A program made the translations under genes and the position numbers. From the NCBI GenBank assembly GCA_963579905.1, contig CAUZIZ010000006.1, forward strand, positions 6,956 to 70,955: 64,000 nucleotides of DNA. Reading direction: 5' to 3'. Position 1 is the stretch's first letter, and each line of letters begins with the position of its first letter. The stretch is from CAUZIZ01 sp963579905 (GTDB lineage Bacteria; Acidobacteriota; UBA6911; RPQK01; JAJDTT01). Below the pieces are notes generated by a model. It made no database searches. It worked only from the letters and a program-made list of their open reading frames with translations, and was not told where the DNA came from. Of this stretch, positions 41,690 to 50,502 are shown piece by piece.

Positions 41690-43351
41690 ATGACCGAAGG
41701 CAGCCACAAAGCCGGAAAAGCTTCAGGTGTAGACGATTCTGCAAACGCATCTTCAGGCCTTTCAGAGCCCGAGGCTGGCCAGACCGGACAGTTTGAGGCC
41801 CCTTACCCTGGCTCCAGGGAGATGCCTCGCTGGGAGACGGGAGAACTGATTGATGCTCCTCGGTTCACTTGGAGAAATTGGTTCGCGCTATTGGGCCCTG
41901 GATTGGTTTTGGGTGGTGGAGCCATCGGAGGTGGAGAGTGGCTGATGGGACCAGCCGTGACCGCCAAGTACGGTGGCACTCTGATGTGGCTGGCCACTCT
42001 CAGTATCGTCGGTCAGGTCTTCTATAACATCGAGATCAGCCGCTATACGCTCTACACCGGAGAGCCGATTTTCACCGGCAAGTTCCGTATTCTTCCCGGC
42101 CCCAAGTTCTGGGTTTGCGCCTATCTACTCCTGGATTTCGGAGCGGTATTCCCCTACCTGGCGGCCAATGCGGCCACACCACTCGCATCTGTCCTGCTGG
42201 GCGGCGTGATCCCCGACCCAATGAACAACGACATGCACTGGTGGCTGATGCGGCTCCTCGCCTACCTGATCTTTCTGCTAGCGATGGTGCCCATGGTCGT
42301 GGGGGGGAAAATCTACAACTCTCTGAAAGTGCTCATGAGTTTCAAGATCGTCGTGGTCCTTGGATTTCTCTCGGTTGTTGCGATTTTCCACTCCAGTGCT
42401 TCAACCTGGTACGAGATCTTCGGAGGGTTCCTTTGCTTCGGGTCACTCCCTACGGGTCCTAGCGAAACCACAAACCTGTTTGTGTCCGTCTTCAACGGAC
42501 AAGGTGTTCCTGAGATCGACTTCAGCACCATTGCGCTGCTGGCCGCCTTCGCCGCAATTGCGGGCAGTGGTGGCCTTTCCAATGCTCCCATCAGCAACTA
42601 CACCCGAGATCAGGGGTGGGGGATGGGGCACCATGTCGGCGCCATTCCAAGTGTGGTCGGCGGGCGTAACATCTCCCTCTCCCATGTGGGGAAGGTGTTC
42701 GAGGTAACCGCAGAGTCTCTTCCCCGGTGGCGCAGGTGGTACCGGCATGTGGTGCGGGATCAGGTAGCGGTCTGGATGCCAGCTTGCTTCCTGGGGGTTG
42801 CGCTGCCGAGCATGCTCTCGGTTGAGTTCCTGCCTCGTGGAACCGAGGCGAGTAGCTGGGTGGCGGCCGGCATGACCGCGGAGGGTGTGAGGCAGCATGT
42901 CGGAGCTGCCTGGGGATCCTCTTCGGGTCACATTTTCTGGTACATGACGATGCTCTGTGGCTTCCTGGTCCTGGCCCCGTCGATGGCAACCAGTGCAGAT
43001 GGAGTTGTTCGACGTTGGGTCGACGTCTTCTGGACATCGAGTGCTCGTCTCAGAAAGCTGGATCCCGGCAAGATTCGCGGGGTCTACTTCGGTGTGCTCA
43101 TCTGCTACGCGGTCTTCGGCATGATCGTTCTCTCTATCGCTCCTCCCCTGGACCTGTTGAAGATTGCAGCCAACATCTTCAACTACGCTCTTGGTGTCAG
43201 TTGTCTTCATACGCTCGTGGTCAACGTGACGCTGCTCCCGCCTGGCTTGAAGCCAGGCTGGTTCATGCGGATAGGCCTCTTTTGTGGTGGACTCTTCTTC
43301 CTCCTGTTGGCGGTCATCACCACACTGAATCTGGTCGGGTTGCTCTCCTGA
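41690..43351 (+). CDS. Nramp-like divalent metal or magnesium transporter
   Basis: 553 residues with a hydrophilic N-terminus of about 60 residues and 11-12 membrane segments. It matches the Nramp superfamily (FALLGPGLVLGGGAIGGGEWL at TM1). The DPGN motif of TM1 and the MPHN motif of TM6, which bind transition metals in canonical Nramp proteins, are both absent. In their place are GGGAIGGGEWL and LSNAPISNYTRDQG, so substrate may not be manganese or iron. ATG 41690 lies 22 bases beyond the MITE's flanking TAA, which may have affected its promoter. The sugar isomerase gene follows on the same strand. Confidence 0.85.
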   Translation: MTEGSHKAGKASGVDDSANASSGLSEPEAGQTGQFEAPYPGSREMPRWETGELIDAPRFTWRNWFALLGPGLVLGGGAIGGGEWLMGPAVTAKYGGTLMWLATLSIVGQVFYNIEISRYTLYTGEPIFTGKFRILPGPKFWVCAYLLLDFGAVFPYLAANAATPLASVLLGGVIPDPMNNDMHWWLMRLLAYLIFLLAMVPMVVGGKIYNSLKVLMSFKIVVVLGFLSVVAIFHSSASTWYEIFGGFLCFGSLPTGPSETTNLFVSVFNGQGVPEIDFSTIALLAAFAAIAGSGGLSNAPISNYTRDQGWGMGHHVGAIPSVVGGRNISLSHVGKVFEVTAESLPRWRRWYRHVVRDQVAVWMPACFLGVALPSMLSVEFLPRGTEASSWVAAGMTAEGVRQHVGAAWGSSSGHIFWYMTMLCGFLVLAPSMATSADGVVRRWVDVFWTSSARLRKLDPGKIRGVYFGVLICYAVFGMIVLSIAPPLDLLKIAANIFNYALGVSCLHTLVVNVTLLPPGLKPGWFMRIGLFCGGLFFLLLAVITTLNLVGLLS

Positions 43352-43401
43352 AAAGGAGCCTGAGATCTGGCTTTCTGAAAACTTGGCCCAAGGTTTTGGC
43401 A

Positions 43402-44397
43402 TTGAACAAACGGCACGCACGGGGAACAAGGAAGCCCAACCGCCGAGAGTTCGGGGCTGCGATCGCAACGGGATTTTTCGCTGAGTCGATCGGTAGGACT
43501 GGAATCAGCGCCGCAAGTCCGGGTTCCAGGATGAATCTTTGCGTTTTCTCGAAGCACCTGCAGTGGCTCGACTATGAAGAGATGGCAGCAACGGCAGTCG
43601 AGCTAGGCTTCGACGGAGTCGATCTGACCGTGCGACCCGGAGGGCATGTCGAGCCAGACCGGGTCAAAAGGGACCTTCCCCGGGCGATCAAGGCAATTCG
43701 AGCTGCCGGTCTGGAGATCCCGATGATCACCACGGCGATTACGGATGCGACAAGTCCTGCGTCTGTTGCCGTTCTGGAAGCCGCTGCTCAACAGGGGATC
43801 GGTCACTATCGAATGGGGTATTTTCGGTACGAGCCGGCGCAGAGTATTTCCGAAACCCTGGACCTGGCAAGGAAGAAGTTGGAGAAACTGGAGGTGCTCA
43901 ACCGACGCCTCGGTATATGCGGTGACTACCAGAACCATGCCGGCAGCCGCTATGTTGGAGCCTCGGTGTGGGATCTGCGGGAGCTTCTTGGTGGTCTGGA
44001 TCCGCGCTGGCTGGGATGCCAATTCGATATTCGACATGCGACTGTCGAGGGTGGGCTGAGCTGGTCCACGGATTTTAAGGCCGTCACGGCCCGAACGCAT
44101 ACTCTGGTGCTGAAAGATTTCAGGTGGCAGCTGGTTGGGGAAGACTGGAGTGTTGAGAATTGCCCTATCGGGTCGGGGATGGTTCGCTTCAAAGAGTTTT
44201 TCGAGCTTTTGAAGGCGTCAGGGTTTTTGGGACCGGTTTCCCTTCACTTCGAGTATGCTCTGGGCGGCGCAGATCATGGTGCTCGCCAGCTTGAGTCTGA
44301 TGCGGAAACAGTGCTCAGGGCGATGCGCGGAGATGTTGCTGCCGTGAGGCAGCTTCTCACACCAGACTCATCCCCTTTGCGAAACCCATTCGACTGA
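43402..44397 (+). CDS. Sugar phosphate isomerase/epimerase-like TIM-barrel protein
   Basis: 331 residues from the start used here, TTG 43402; no perfect ribosome site is visible, and an upstream open frame overlaps the Nramp gene in another phase. It begins KRHARGTRKPNRREFGAAIATGFF, a probable Tat signal, followed by a xylose-isomerase-like barrel: MNLCVFSKHLQWLDYEEMAA, FDGVDLTVRPGGHVEPD, ICGDYQNHAGSRYVG, LGCQFDIRHATVEGG, VSLHFEYALGGADHG. Substrate unknown. The gene is within 50 bases of the end of the Nramp-like gene and is probably co-transcribed with it. Confidence 0.85.
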   Translation: MNKRHARGTRKPNRREFGAAIATGFFAESIGRTGISAASPGSRMNLCVFSKHLQWLDYEEMAATAVELGFDGVDLTVRPGGHVEPDRVKRDLPRAIKAIRAAGLEIPMITTAITDATSPASVAVLEAAAQQGIGHYRMGYFRYEPAQSISETLDLARKKLEKLEVLNRRLGICGDYQNHAGSRYVGASVWDLRELLGGLDPRWLGCQFDIRHATVEGGLSWSTDFKAVTARTHTLVLKDFRWQLVGEDWSVENCPIGSGMVRFKEFFELLKASGFLGPVSLHFEYALGGADHGARQLESDAETVLRAMRGDVAAVRQLLTPDSSPLRNPFD

Positions 44398-44483
44398 AGT
44401 ACGTGAAATAGGAGTGACGGCCGGGAAAAATATTCCTTTTGGGCTAGCAGTCACTGCTCCTGAAGGTGTGAAGGAATGAAGAA

Positions 44484-45473
44484 ATGAGTATCGATATCGA
44501 AGCAGTTCACAGAAAGATCGAACAGGAAAGTGTGTTCGTTGCAACCCTGACTGCAGAAGTTGGAAAGGTCATCGTCGGTCAAGACTACATGGTGCAGCGG
44601 CTGCTCATTGGACTCTTGTCGAATGGACATGTTCTTCTGGAGGGAGTTCCGGGGCTGGCCAAGACGCTCACCGTGCGCACTCTCTCCGAGGCCATCCAGA
44701 CCCGGTTTCAGCGTATCCAGTTTACCCCTGATCTGCTTCCAGCCGACCTACTGGGGACCCTGATCTACGATCAGAAGGAGGGGACCTTCAAGACCAAGAA
44801 GGGTCCGATTTTTTCCAACCTGATCCTGGCAGACGAGATCAATCGAGCTCCTGCCAAGGTGCAGTCTGCACTCCTGGAAGCAATGCAGGAGCGGACCGTT
44901 ACCCTTGGTGAGACCACCTTCCCTCTAGACGATCCTTTTCTGGTTCTGGCCACCCAGAATCCCATTGAGCAAGAGGGTACCTACCCCCTACCCGAGGCCC
45001 AGATCGACCGTTTCATGCTCAAGCTCGTGGTGGGATATCCGTCCCAGGAGGAAGAGTTGGAGATCGTGCGTCGGATGACGGGAGGAGCGACACCTGAGCC
45101 CGACGCCGTGGTCAAGCCGGAGGACATCATCAGGGCAAGGAGTACGGTTGAGGAAGTCTACATCGATCCCAAGGTGCAGCAATACATCATCGATATCGTT
45201 TTCGCCACGCGACAACCCAAAGACTACGGCTTGGCGGAGCTAGAAGACCTGGTCTCCTATGGCGCATCCCCGCGCGCCTCCATCTTTCTGGCTAAGGCGT
45301 CCAAGGCACACGCTTTCTTGAAACGCCGCGGCTATGTGACGCCAGAGGACGTACGAGCCATCGGTCTGGACATCTTGCGACACCGAGTCATCATAACCTA
45401 CGAAGCCGAGGCGGAAGAAGTGACGTCCGAGGAGGTAGTGCAGAAGGTATTGGACACGGTCGAAGTGCCGTAG
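44484..45473 (+). CDS. MoxR-family AAA+ ATPase
   Basis: 329 residues. Walker A GVPGLAKT (residues about 52-59), Walker B LILADEINRAP (about 112-122), sensor-type ATQNPIEQEGTYPLPEAQIDRF and the lid domain YGASPRASIFLAKASKAHAF are all standard for MoxR AAA+ ATPases, which fold or activate metal or VWA proteins in a co-encoded complex. GAAGGAATGAAGAA precedes ATG 44484. It is the first gene of the Bat-type operon that continues with DUF58 and the VWA proteins; a heptad inverted repeat lies between this gene and the next. Confidence 0.97.
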   Translation: MSIDIEAVHRKIEQESVFVATLTAEVGKVIVGQDYMVQRLLIGLLSNGHVLLEGVPGLAKTLTVRTLSEAIQTRFQRIQFTPDLLPADLLGTLIYDQKEGTFKTKKGPIFSNLILADEINRAPAKVQSALLEAMQERTVTLGETTFPLDDPFLVLATQNPIEQEGTYPLPEAQIDRFMLKLVVGYPSQEEELEIVRRMTGGATPEPDAVVKPEDIIRARSTVEEVYIDPKVQQYIIDIVFATRQPKDYGLAELEDLVSYGASPRASIFLAKASKAHAFLKRRGYVTPEDVRAIGLDILRHRVIITYEAEAEEVTSEEVVQKVLDTVEVP

Positions 45474-45478
45474 TAATC

Positions 45479-45618
45479 GAGTAGTGGAGTAGTGAGCAGT
45501 GAGCAGTGAGCAGTGAGCAGTAAGCAGTACGCAGTAAGCAGTGATCAGGTCTGTCGGTGCTCAGATAACAGCCACAGCTTGCAACCCACTGCTCACTTCA
45601 CTACTCCTCACTGCTCAC
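45479..45618. repeat. Heptad inverted repeat inside the bat operon
   Basis: Left arm 45479-45545 is a near-tandem run of GTGAGCA (GAGTAGTGAGCAGTGAGCAG continuing for three further units); right arm about 45584-45618 is the complement (ACTGCTCACTTCACTACTCC). The core TGATCAGGTCTGTCGGTGCT, then AACAGCCACAGCTTGCAAC matches the core of the element at 36522-36690. It ends nine bases before the DUF58 start, so it could weaken or separate translation of the rest of the operon. Confidence 0.9.
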
Positions 45619-45626
45619 TGAAGCCC

Positions 45627-46505
45627 ATGATACCCACAGAGATCCTTAAGAAAGTACGTCGCCTTGAGATCACGACCCGGGGGCTGGTTAATGAGGTCTT
45701 CTCGGGTGAGTACCACTCTGTCTTCAAGGGTCGCGGAATGAACTTTTCGGAAGTGCGGGAGTATCAGTTTGGTGATGACGTCAGGAGTATCGACTGGAAT
45801 GTCACAGCCCGGATGGGGCATCCCTTCGTCAAGGTGTTCGAGGAGGAAAGAGAGCTCACGGTAATGTTGCTCGTCGACGCCAGCTCCTCCGGGGAGTTTG
45901 GTTCGGGCGAGAGAATGAAGGGCGAAATTGCAGTCGAGATCTGTGCCCTCCTGGGATTTTCAGCCATTAAGAACAATGACAAGGTCGGGCTTATCATCTT
46001 CACCGATCAAGTTGAGAAGTTCGTGCCTCCCCGCAAGGGACGGGCTCACGTTCTTCGGGTCCTTAGAGAGCTCTTGTACTTCCAGCCAGGACACAAATCG
46101 ACCGACATCGGAATGGCGCTGGAATACTTGACCCACGTGATTAGACGAAGAAGCGTGGTTTTTCTTGTCTCTGACTTCTTGTCCAAGAGTTTCGAACGGG
46201 CACTTCGAGTCGCCAGCCGCAGGCATGACCTGGTAGCCATTCAAGTCAGTGACCCTCGGGAGTTGGAACTTCCCAACGTGGGATACATCGAGTTTGAGGA
46301 TGCCGAGACGGGTGAGCGCCTCATCATGGATACGAGGGATACCCAAGTGCGCGAAGACTTCGCCGCCAGGGTACGCGAGGAGCTTGCGAAGCGAGAGAAA
46401 TTCTTCAAATCGATTGGTGTCGACAGTATCAACATAAGCACCGATCTGCCCTACGTTCAAACTCTGATCCATTTCTTTCGTCTCAGAGTACGGAGGTTCC
46501 GATGA
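45627..46505 (+). CDS. DUF58 protein, bat operon
   Basis: 292 residues from ATG 45627. The earlier possible start (45513) would read the repeat DNA as protein, so it is discarded. DUF58 signature: FSEVREYQFGDDVRSIDWNVTARMGHPFVK, followed by a degenerate VWA fold with LLVDASSSGEFGSG and VVFLVSDFL. The family works with the MoxR ATPase of the same operon. Its stop overlaps the next start (ATGA at 46502-46505), showing coupling. No close ribosome site is visible because the right repeat arm occupies that space. Confidence 0.95.
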   Translation: MIPTEILKKVRRLEITTRGLVNEVFSGEYHSVFKGRGMNFSEVREYQFGDDVRSIDWNVTARMGHPFVKVFEEERELTVMLLVDASSSGEFGSGERMKGEIAVEICALLGFSAIKNNDKVGLIIFTDQVEKFVPPRKGRAHVLRVLRELLYFQPGHKSTDIGMALEYLTHVIRRRSVVFLVSDFLSKSFERALRVASRRHDLVAIQVSDPRELELPNVGYIEFEDAETGERLIMDTRDTQVREDFAARVREELAKREKFFKSIGVDSINISTDLPYVQTLIHFFRLRVRRFR

Positions 46506-47536
46506 AGCCGGGATCTCTACTTCTCCTCTTGAGAGGGGGGCTGTACGGCTTCTTTCTGGTGTCTACCCTGACTGCTGCTCAGCCAGAGCCGACTGTTTCG
46601 GCGAAGGTAGACCGATCGCGAATCACCGTGGGCGACGTGATTCGCTACACCGTGACCGTGACCACAGACGATGGGATTCAGGTAGACCTTCCCCAGGAAA
46701 CGGACGAGATCGGAGACTTCGAGGTCAGGAGCTACCAAGCCACGGGACCTGCCGTAAAGGACGGGAAAAGCGTTTGGACTCTCGAGTACTCGCTTTCCAT
46801 CTTCTCGACCGGGGAGTTCAAGTTACCTCCCTTCAAATTGACTTACCATACTGGGGATGAGACCCAGAAGAGCGAGCTCTTTTCCGAGGCTATTGAACTC
46901 GTCGTAGAAAGTGTCAAACCTGCTGATGCAGAGGACATCCTCGACATCAAGTCGCCGGTTGCCATACCCAGGAGCTGGTGGTCCTTGTGGCCCTGGTTTG
47001 CGATAGCCGCTGGATTGATTGTTCTTGGGGTGCTCGGCTTCCTCTGGTACCGCCGACGAGACACGAGCGAGGAGGCGATCGCTGCTCCGAAGAAGGTGCA
47101 GCTCTCGCCCCATGAGGAGGCCTATCGAGCTCTTCGCCAACTACGAGATGCGGGTTTTCTCGAGCAGCAGATGATCAAGTTGTACTACATCAAGATCTCC
47201 GAGATCATACGGCGCTACATCGGGCGTCGGTTCCAGGTTGAGGCGATGGAGCTCACCTCGACCGAGGTTCTGGCGCGTCTCCGAGGGGAGAAGCTAGAAG
47301 CCGATGCCTATCGACTCTTTCAGGAGTTCTTCAGTCTGTGCGACTTGGTCAAGTTTGCGAAATACAGGCCCTCAGAGGCGCAACACGGACAGGTGATGCA
47401 GGGGGCAACCGAGATTGTCGATGTGACGAAGAAATCCGCTGAACCCATTGAGGAAGAAAAACTTCAGGGGCCCGTGTCGGCCAAGACCGAGCCGAGTGTC
47501 CCGGCTGCTAAAGAGTTCACAAGCCAAGTCACGTGA
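46502..47536 (+). CDS. BatD-like/DUF4381-type exported membrane protein
   Basis: 344 residues. Signal peptide 1-26, an immunoglobulin-like region (VSAKVDRSRITVGDVIRYTV, GDFEVRSYQATGPAV, SIFSTGEFKLPPFKLTY) that resembles the N-part of BatD, a membrane helix at about 165-185 (WWSLWPWFAIAAGLIVLGVLGFLWY), and a cytoplasmic part with ALRQLRDAGFLEQQ, ISEIIRRYIGRRFQVEAMELT and CDLVKFAKYRPSE, which is the DUF4381 pattern. It overlaps the DUF58 gene by four bases, and batA follows one base after its stop. Its role is probably to tie the VWA proteins to the envelope. Confidence 0.85.
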   Translation: MKPGSLLLLLRGGLYGFFLVSTLTAAQPEPTVSAKVDRSRITVGDVIRYTVTVTTDDGIQVDLPQETDEIGDFEVRSYQATGPAVKDGKSVWTLEYSLSIFSTGEFKLPPFKLTYHTGDETQKSELFSEAIELVVESVKPADAEDILDIKSPVAIPRSWWSLWPWFAIAAGLIVLGVLGFLWYRRRDTSEEAIAAPKKVQLSPHEEAYRALRQLRDAGFLEQQMIKLYYIKISEIIRRYIGRRFQVEAMELTSTEVLARLRGEKLEADAYRLFQEFFSLCDLVKFAKYRPSEAQHGQVMQGATEIVDVTKKSAEPIEEEKLQGPVSAKTEPSVPAAKEFTSQVT

Positions 47537-47537
47537 G

Positions 47538-48530
47538 ATGTTCCTTCGATTTGCTGATCCCCACTATCTCTGGCTTTTCCTCCTGCTTCCGCTGTTGTAT
47601 CTCTGGTACATCAAGCGGCATGCCCTGGGAGCGCCCGCGGCGCGCTTTCCACATATTGGCTCGCTCAAGGCCGTGTACAGGCCTTCGGCAGTACGCGCCA
47701 GGCATATTTCATTTGCGCTGCGCCTGCTGGTTCTCGCTGCCCTGATCGTCGTTTCGGCTCGACCTCAGTCAGGGGCTGCCCAGGAAGAGCTCCTGACGGA
47801 GGGCATCGACATAATTCTGGCGCTGGATCTGTCGAGCTCAATGTTGGCTGAGGATATCGAGCCGAATCGAGTCGAGGCATCCAAGCAGGTAGCCGCCGAC
47901 TTCATCAAGCAGCGTAAGAACGATCGAATTGGCCTGGTTGTGTTTGCCGCACGCGGGTACACCCAGTGTCCGCTGACCCTGGATTATGGCGTGCTCCTCA
48001 ACTTTCTCGAAGAGATTCGAGTGGGAGTCATCGACGACGGAACCGCTATCGGCATGGGTGTGGCGGCGGGCGTCAGCCGTTTGCGGGATAGCGAGGCGAA
48101 GTCGAAGGTGATGATTCTGTTGACCGATGGACGCAACAATAGGGGCGAGATCGATCCCATCACTGCAGCCCAGATGGCTGAGGCTCTGGGAATTCGCATC
48201 TACGCGATCGGCGCCGGTGCCAAGGGGGTAGCTCGCTACCCAGTCCAGGATCCACTCCTGGGTAAGAGGTACGCTCAGATCCGAGTGGATATCGACGAAG
48301 ATACCCTGGAAAAGGTTGCCGACCTGACCGGTGGACGTTACTTCAGAGCCACCGATAGGCAGAGCCTCGAAGAGACATACGCCGAGATAGATCGGTTGGA
48401 GAAGACCGAAATTGAGGTCAAGGAGTACACGCGCTACGGGGAGTTGTTTGGTTACCCTCTAGTCCTGGCAGCCGTGCTCCTGCTGAGTGAGATCGGACTA
48501 GCCAATACGAGGTTTCGAAAGATCCCATAA
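47538..48530 (+). CDS. batA: BatA, VWA-domain membrane protein
   Basis: 330 residues from ATG 47538, one base after the previous stop. Two membrane segments near the start (YLWLFLLLPLLYLWYIKRH and FALRLLVLAALIVVSARPQSG) and one at the end (YPLVLAAVLLLSEIGL). VWA domain at about 90-290 with MIDAS motif DLSSSMLAEDIEPNRVEA, then TDGRNNRGEIDP, and FFATDRQSLEE-like GRYFRATDRQSLEETYAEID at its end. BatA and BatB are partners of DUF58 and the MoxR ATPase; the operon was described for aerotolerance in Bacteroides. Confidence 0.95.
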   Translation: MFLRFADPHYLWLFLLLPLLYLWYIKRHALGAPAARFPHIGSLKAVYRPSAVRARHISFALRLLVLAALIVVSARPQSGAAQEELLTEGIDIILALDLSSSMLAEDIEPNRVEASKQVAADFIKQRKNDRIGLVVFAARGYTQCPLTLDYGVLLNFLEEIRVGVIDDGTAIGMGVAAGVSRLRDSEAKSKVMILLTDGRNNRGEIDPITAAQMAEALGIRIYAIGAGAKGVARYPVQDPLLGKRYAQIRVDIDEDTLEKVADLTGGRYFRATDRQSLEETYAEIDRLEKTEIEVKEYTRYGELFGYPLVLAAVLLLSEIGLANTRFRKIP

Positions 48531-48542
48531 TCTCCTTCAATA

Positions 48543-48594
48543 TTTGAGATTTGGGACTTGTGTGGGAATTGGTGCCTTGGGACTTGGCACCTGG
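48543..48594. repeat. Short copy of the TTGGAATTTGGGA repeat family, batA-batB gap
   Basis: TTTGAGATTTGGGACTTGTG, then GGAATTGGTGCCTTGGGACT and TGGCACC match, inverted, the arms of the repeats at 9697-9757 and 59819-60045. The last bases read as an open frame (MCGNWCLGTWHLEKQ) that would lengthen batB; this is repeat-derived and not used here. Confidence 0.7.
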
Positions 48595-48611
48595 AAAAAC
48601 AGGGGGACAGG

Positions 48612-49643
48612 TTGCTCCGATTTTCAGAAGTAGAATTCCTCTACCTGCTGGGCCTGATGCCGATTCTCTTCCTGTTTTTCCTCTGGTCTTTTCGCCAGAA
48701 GCGAAGTGCCCTGATGAGGTTCGGCGGCACCAAACTAACGGAAAGATTGACGGGGGAAGCCAGCCGGCGCCGGCAGTGGTGGAAAGCGACGCTGCTGCTA
48801 TTGGGAGTGGCCCTGCTTGTAGCAGCCCTGGCCCGGCCTCAGTTCGGCGCAAAGGTGGAGACCATCGAGCGTGAAGGACAGGATATTGTGATTGCCCTGG
48901 ATGTCTCACTCTCAATGCTGGCCCGCGACATCCAACCCAATCGCCTGCAGAAGGCCAAACACGCAATGAGCTCCCTGATAGACCTGTCAGAGGGGGACCG
49001 AATAGGTTTGATCGCCTTCGCTGGGGAGGCCTTTGTTCAGTGTCCGCTGACTCTCGACAAGCGCGCTGCCACAATGCTCCTGAACACGATGGGGCCCGAC
49101 CTGATCCCAGTTCCCGGGACCGCTTTGACGTCTGCGATGCGGAAATCTCTGACGCTGTTTCCTGAAAAGGAACAGAAACATAAGGTGCTCATTCTTATGA
49201 CCGATGGAGAGGGTCACACTGGGGAACCGCTGGAGGCGGCGAAGGAGGCGGCGGACCAGGGAGTCCGAATCTACACGGTAGGCATCGGATCTACCCAGGG
49301 GACCCCTATTCCTCTCCTGGGACCCAAGGAGAGACAGAAGGGATTCAAGAAGGACGGTGAAGGTGAAGTCGTAATGACCCGGCTGGACGAGATCACTCTC
49401 CGGGAGGTCGCCGAACTCACCGGGGGGAAGTACTATCGTGCTTCTCCGGGGGTGAGCGAACTCGAAGATCTCTATGCTGATATAGCTGGGATGGACAAGA
49501 AGACGCTCTCTTCAGTCCAGGTAACTCAGTTCGAAGAACGCTTTCAGATTCTCGTCCTGATAGCTCTCTTCCTGCTTGTCGTGGAACTCATTCTGGCAGA
49601 GAGAAGGAAGGTAAAAGCAGTCTGGCAGGGTAGATTCCAATGA
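48612..49643 (+). CDS. batB: BatB, VWA-domain membrane protein
   Basis: 343 residues from TTG 48612, with AGGGGGACAGG upstream. An ATG at 48558 would add 18 residues encoded by repeat DNA and is rejected. Two N-terminal spans (EFLYLLGLMPILFLFFLWSF and WWKATLLLLGVALLVAALARP) and one C-terminal span (ILVLIALFLLVVELILAE). VWA domain with MIDAS DVSLSMLARDIQPNRLQKAK, PGTALTSAM and MTDGEGHTGEP. Pairs with BatA. Stop and the batC start overlap (ATGA). Confidence 0.93.
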   Translation: MLRFSEVEFLYLLGLMPILFLFFLWSFRQKRSALMRFGGTKLTERLTGEASRRRQWWKATLLLLGVALLVAALARPQFGAKVETIEREGQDIVIALDVSLSMLARDIQPNRLQKAKHAMSSLIDLSEGDRIGLIAFAGEAFVQCPLTLDKRAATMLLNTMGPDLIPVPGTALTSAMRKSLTLFPEKEQKHKVLILMTDGEGHTGEPLEAAKEAADQGVRIYTVGIGSTQGTPIPLLGPKERQKGFKKDGEGEVVMTRLDEITLREVAELTGGKYYRASPGVSELEDLYADIAGMDKKTLSSVQVTQFEERFQILVLIALFLLVVELILAERRKVKAVWQGRFQ

Positions 49644-50491
49644 TCAATTCGACGTTTCTCGCTATTCTTCGATCGGTACGCCTCCGGCCGCTGTTCTGCG
49701 GATGGACGATCAGCTTCTGGCTGTTGGCTGAGTTCGGGATGGGTCAGGCAGGCCGTGACAAAGTCCTGGAAGGGAACAGTCTGTTTACCGAGGGCCGATT
49801 CGAGGAAGCCCACGAAAAGTATCAGCAGGCACTTGAGGAAGATCCCTCTTCGGAAGTGATCCGCTACAACCTGGGGGATGCGGAATACAAGAAGAATCTA
49901 TACGAAGAAGCGATTGAAGCCTTTTCCCAGGCTTCGCAGACGGAAGAGCCTGAGCTTCAGGCCAGAGCCTCTTACAATCTTGGAAATGCGCTCTATCGGC
50001 TGGGCAAGTTGGAGGACAGTATTCAAGCCTACAAGGAGGCGCTGAGAATCGATCCGGGTGATACAGATTCCAAGCACAATCTGGAGTTCGTCAACAGCAA
50101 GCTCGCGGAACAAGAGCAGCAGAAGCAGCAAGATAAGCAGGAGAAACAGGAGGATAAGAAGGATCAGGACCAACAAGACCAGGAGAACCAGGATAAATCC
50201 CAGAATGAGCAGGGAAATCAGGATCAGAAACAGGATGGGGAGCAAGGACAGAATACTCCTGAGGAACAAGACTCCGATCAGAATCAGCCAGAACAGCAGA
50301 AGGATCAGGGCAAAGAGCAGGCCGAACAGCAGCAGGATTCAGGTTCGGAACAGGCAGACTCTCAGGCGACTCCAAAGATGTCCAGGGAAGAAGCGGAACG
50401 GCTGTTGGAGGCGTTGAGCGAAAGCAACAATGAGTTGAAGACAAAGAAGCTCGAAACGAAGGGAAGAGTCCCAGTGGAGAAGGACTGGTAG
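49640..50491 (+). CDS. batC: BatC, TPR protein with Gln/Asp/Lys-rich tail
   Basis: 283 residues. A signal-type start (residues about 10-35), then TPR helices at 40-145 (LEGNSLFTEGRFEEAHEKYQ, VIRYNLGDAEYKKNLYEEAI, RASYNLGNALYRLGKLEDS). From about 155 to 245 follows a tract of Gln, Asp, Glu and Lys without hydrophobic residues, a disordered linker typical of BatC proteins. The end is charged (LSESNNELKTKKLETKGRV). The underlying DNA is CAG/GAT-rich, which raises local repetition but is coding. ATGA overlap with batB; batD starts 11 bases on. Confidence 0.93.
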   Translation: MINSTFLAILRSVRLRPLFCGWTISFWLLAEFGMGQAGRDKVLEGNSLFTEGRFEEAHEKYQQALEEDPSSEVIRYNLGDAEYKKNLYEEAIEAFSQASQTEEPELQARASYNLGNALYRLGKLEDSIQAYKEALRIDPGDTDSKHNLEFVNSKLAEQEQQKQQDKQEKQEDKKDQDQQDQENQDKSQNEQGNQDQKQDGEQGQNTPEEQDSDQNQPEQQKDQGKEQAEQQQDSGSEQADSQATPKMSREEAERLLEALSESNNELKTKKLETKGRVPVEKDW

Positions 50492-50502
50492 GTCCGGATC
50501 GA

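Noticed and set aside
50100..50370. CAG/GAT-rich stretch as a DNA tandem repeat
   Set aside because: It is the coding sequence of the charged BatC tail, in frame throughout.
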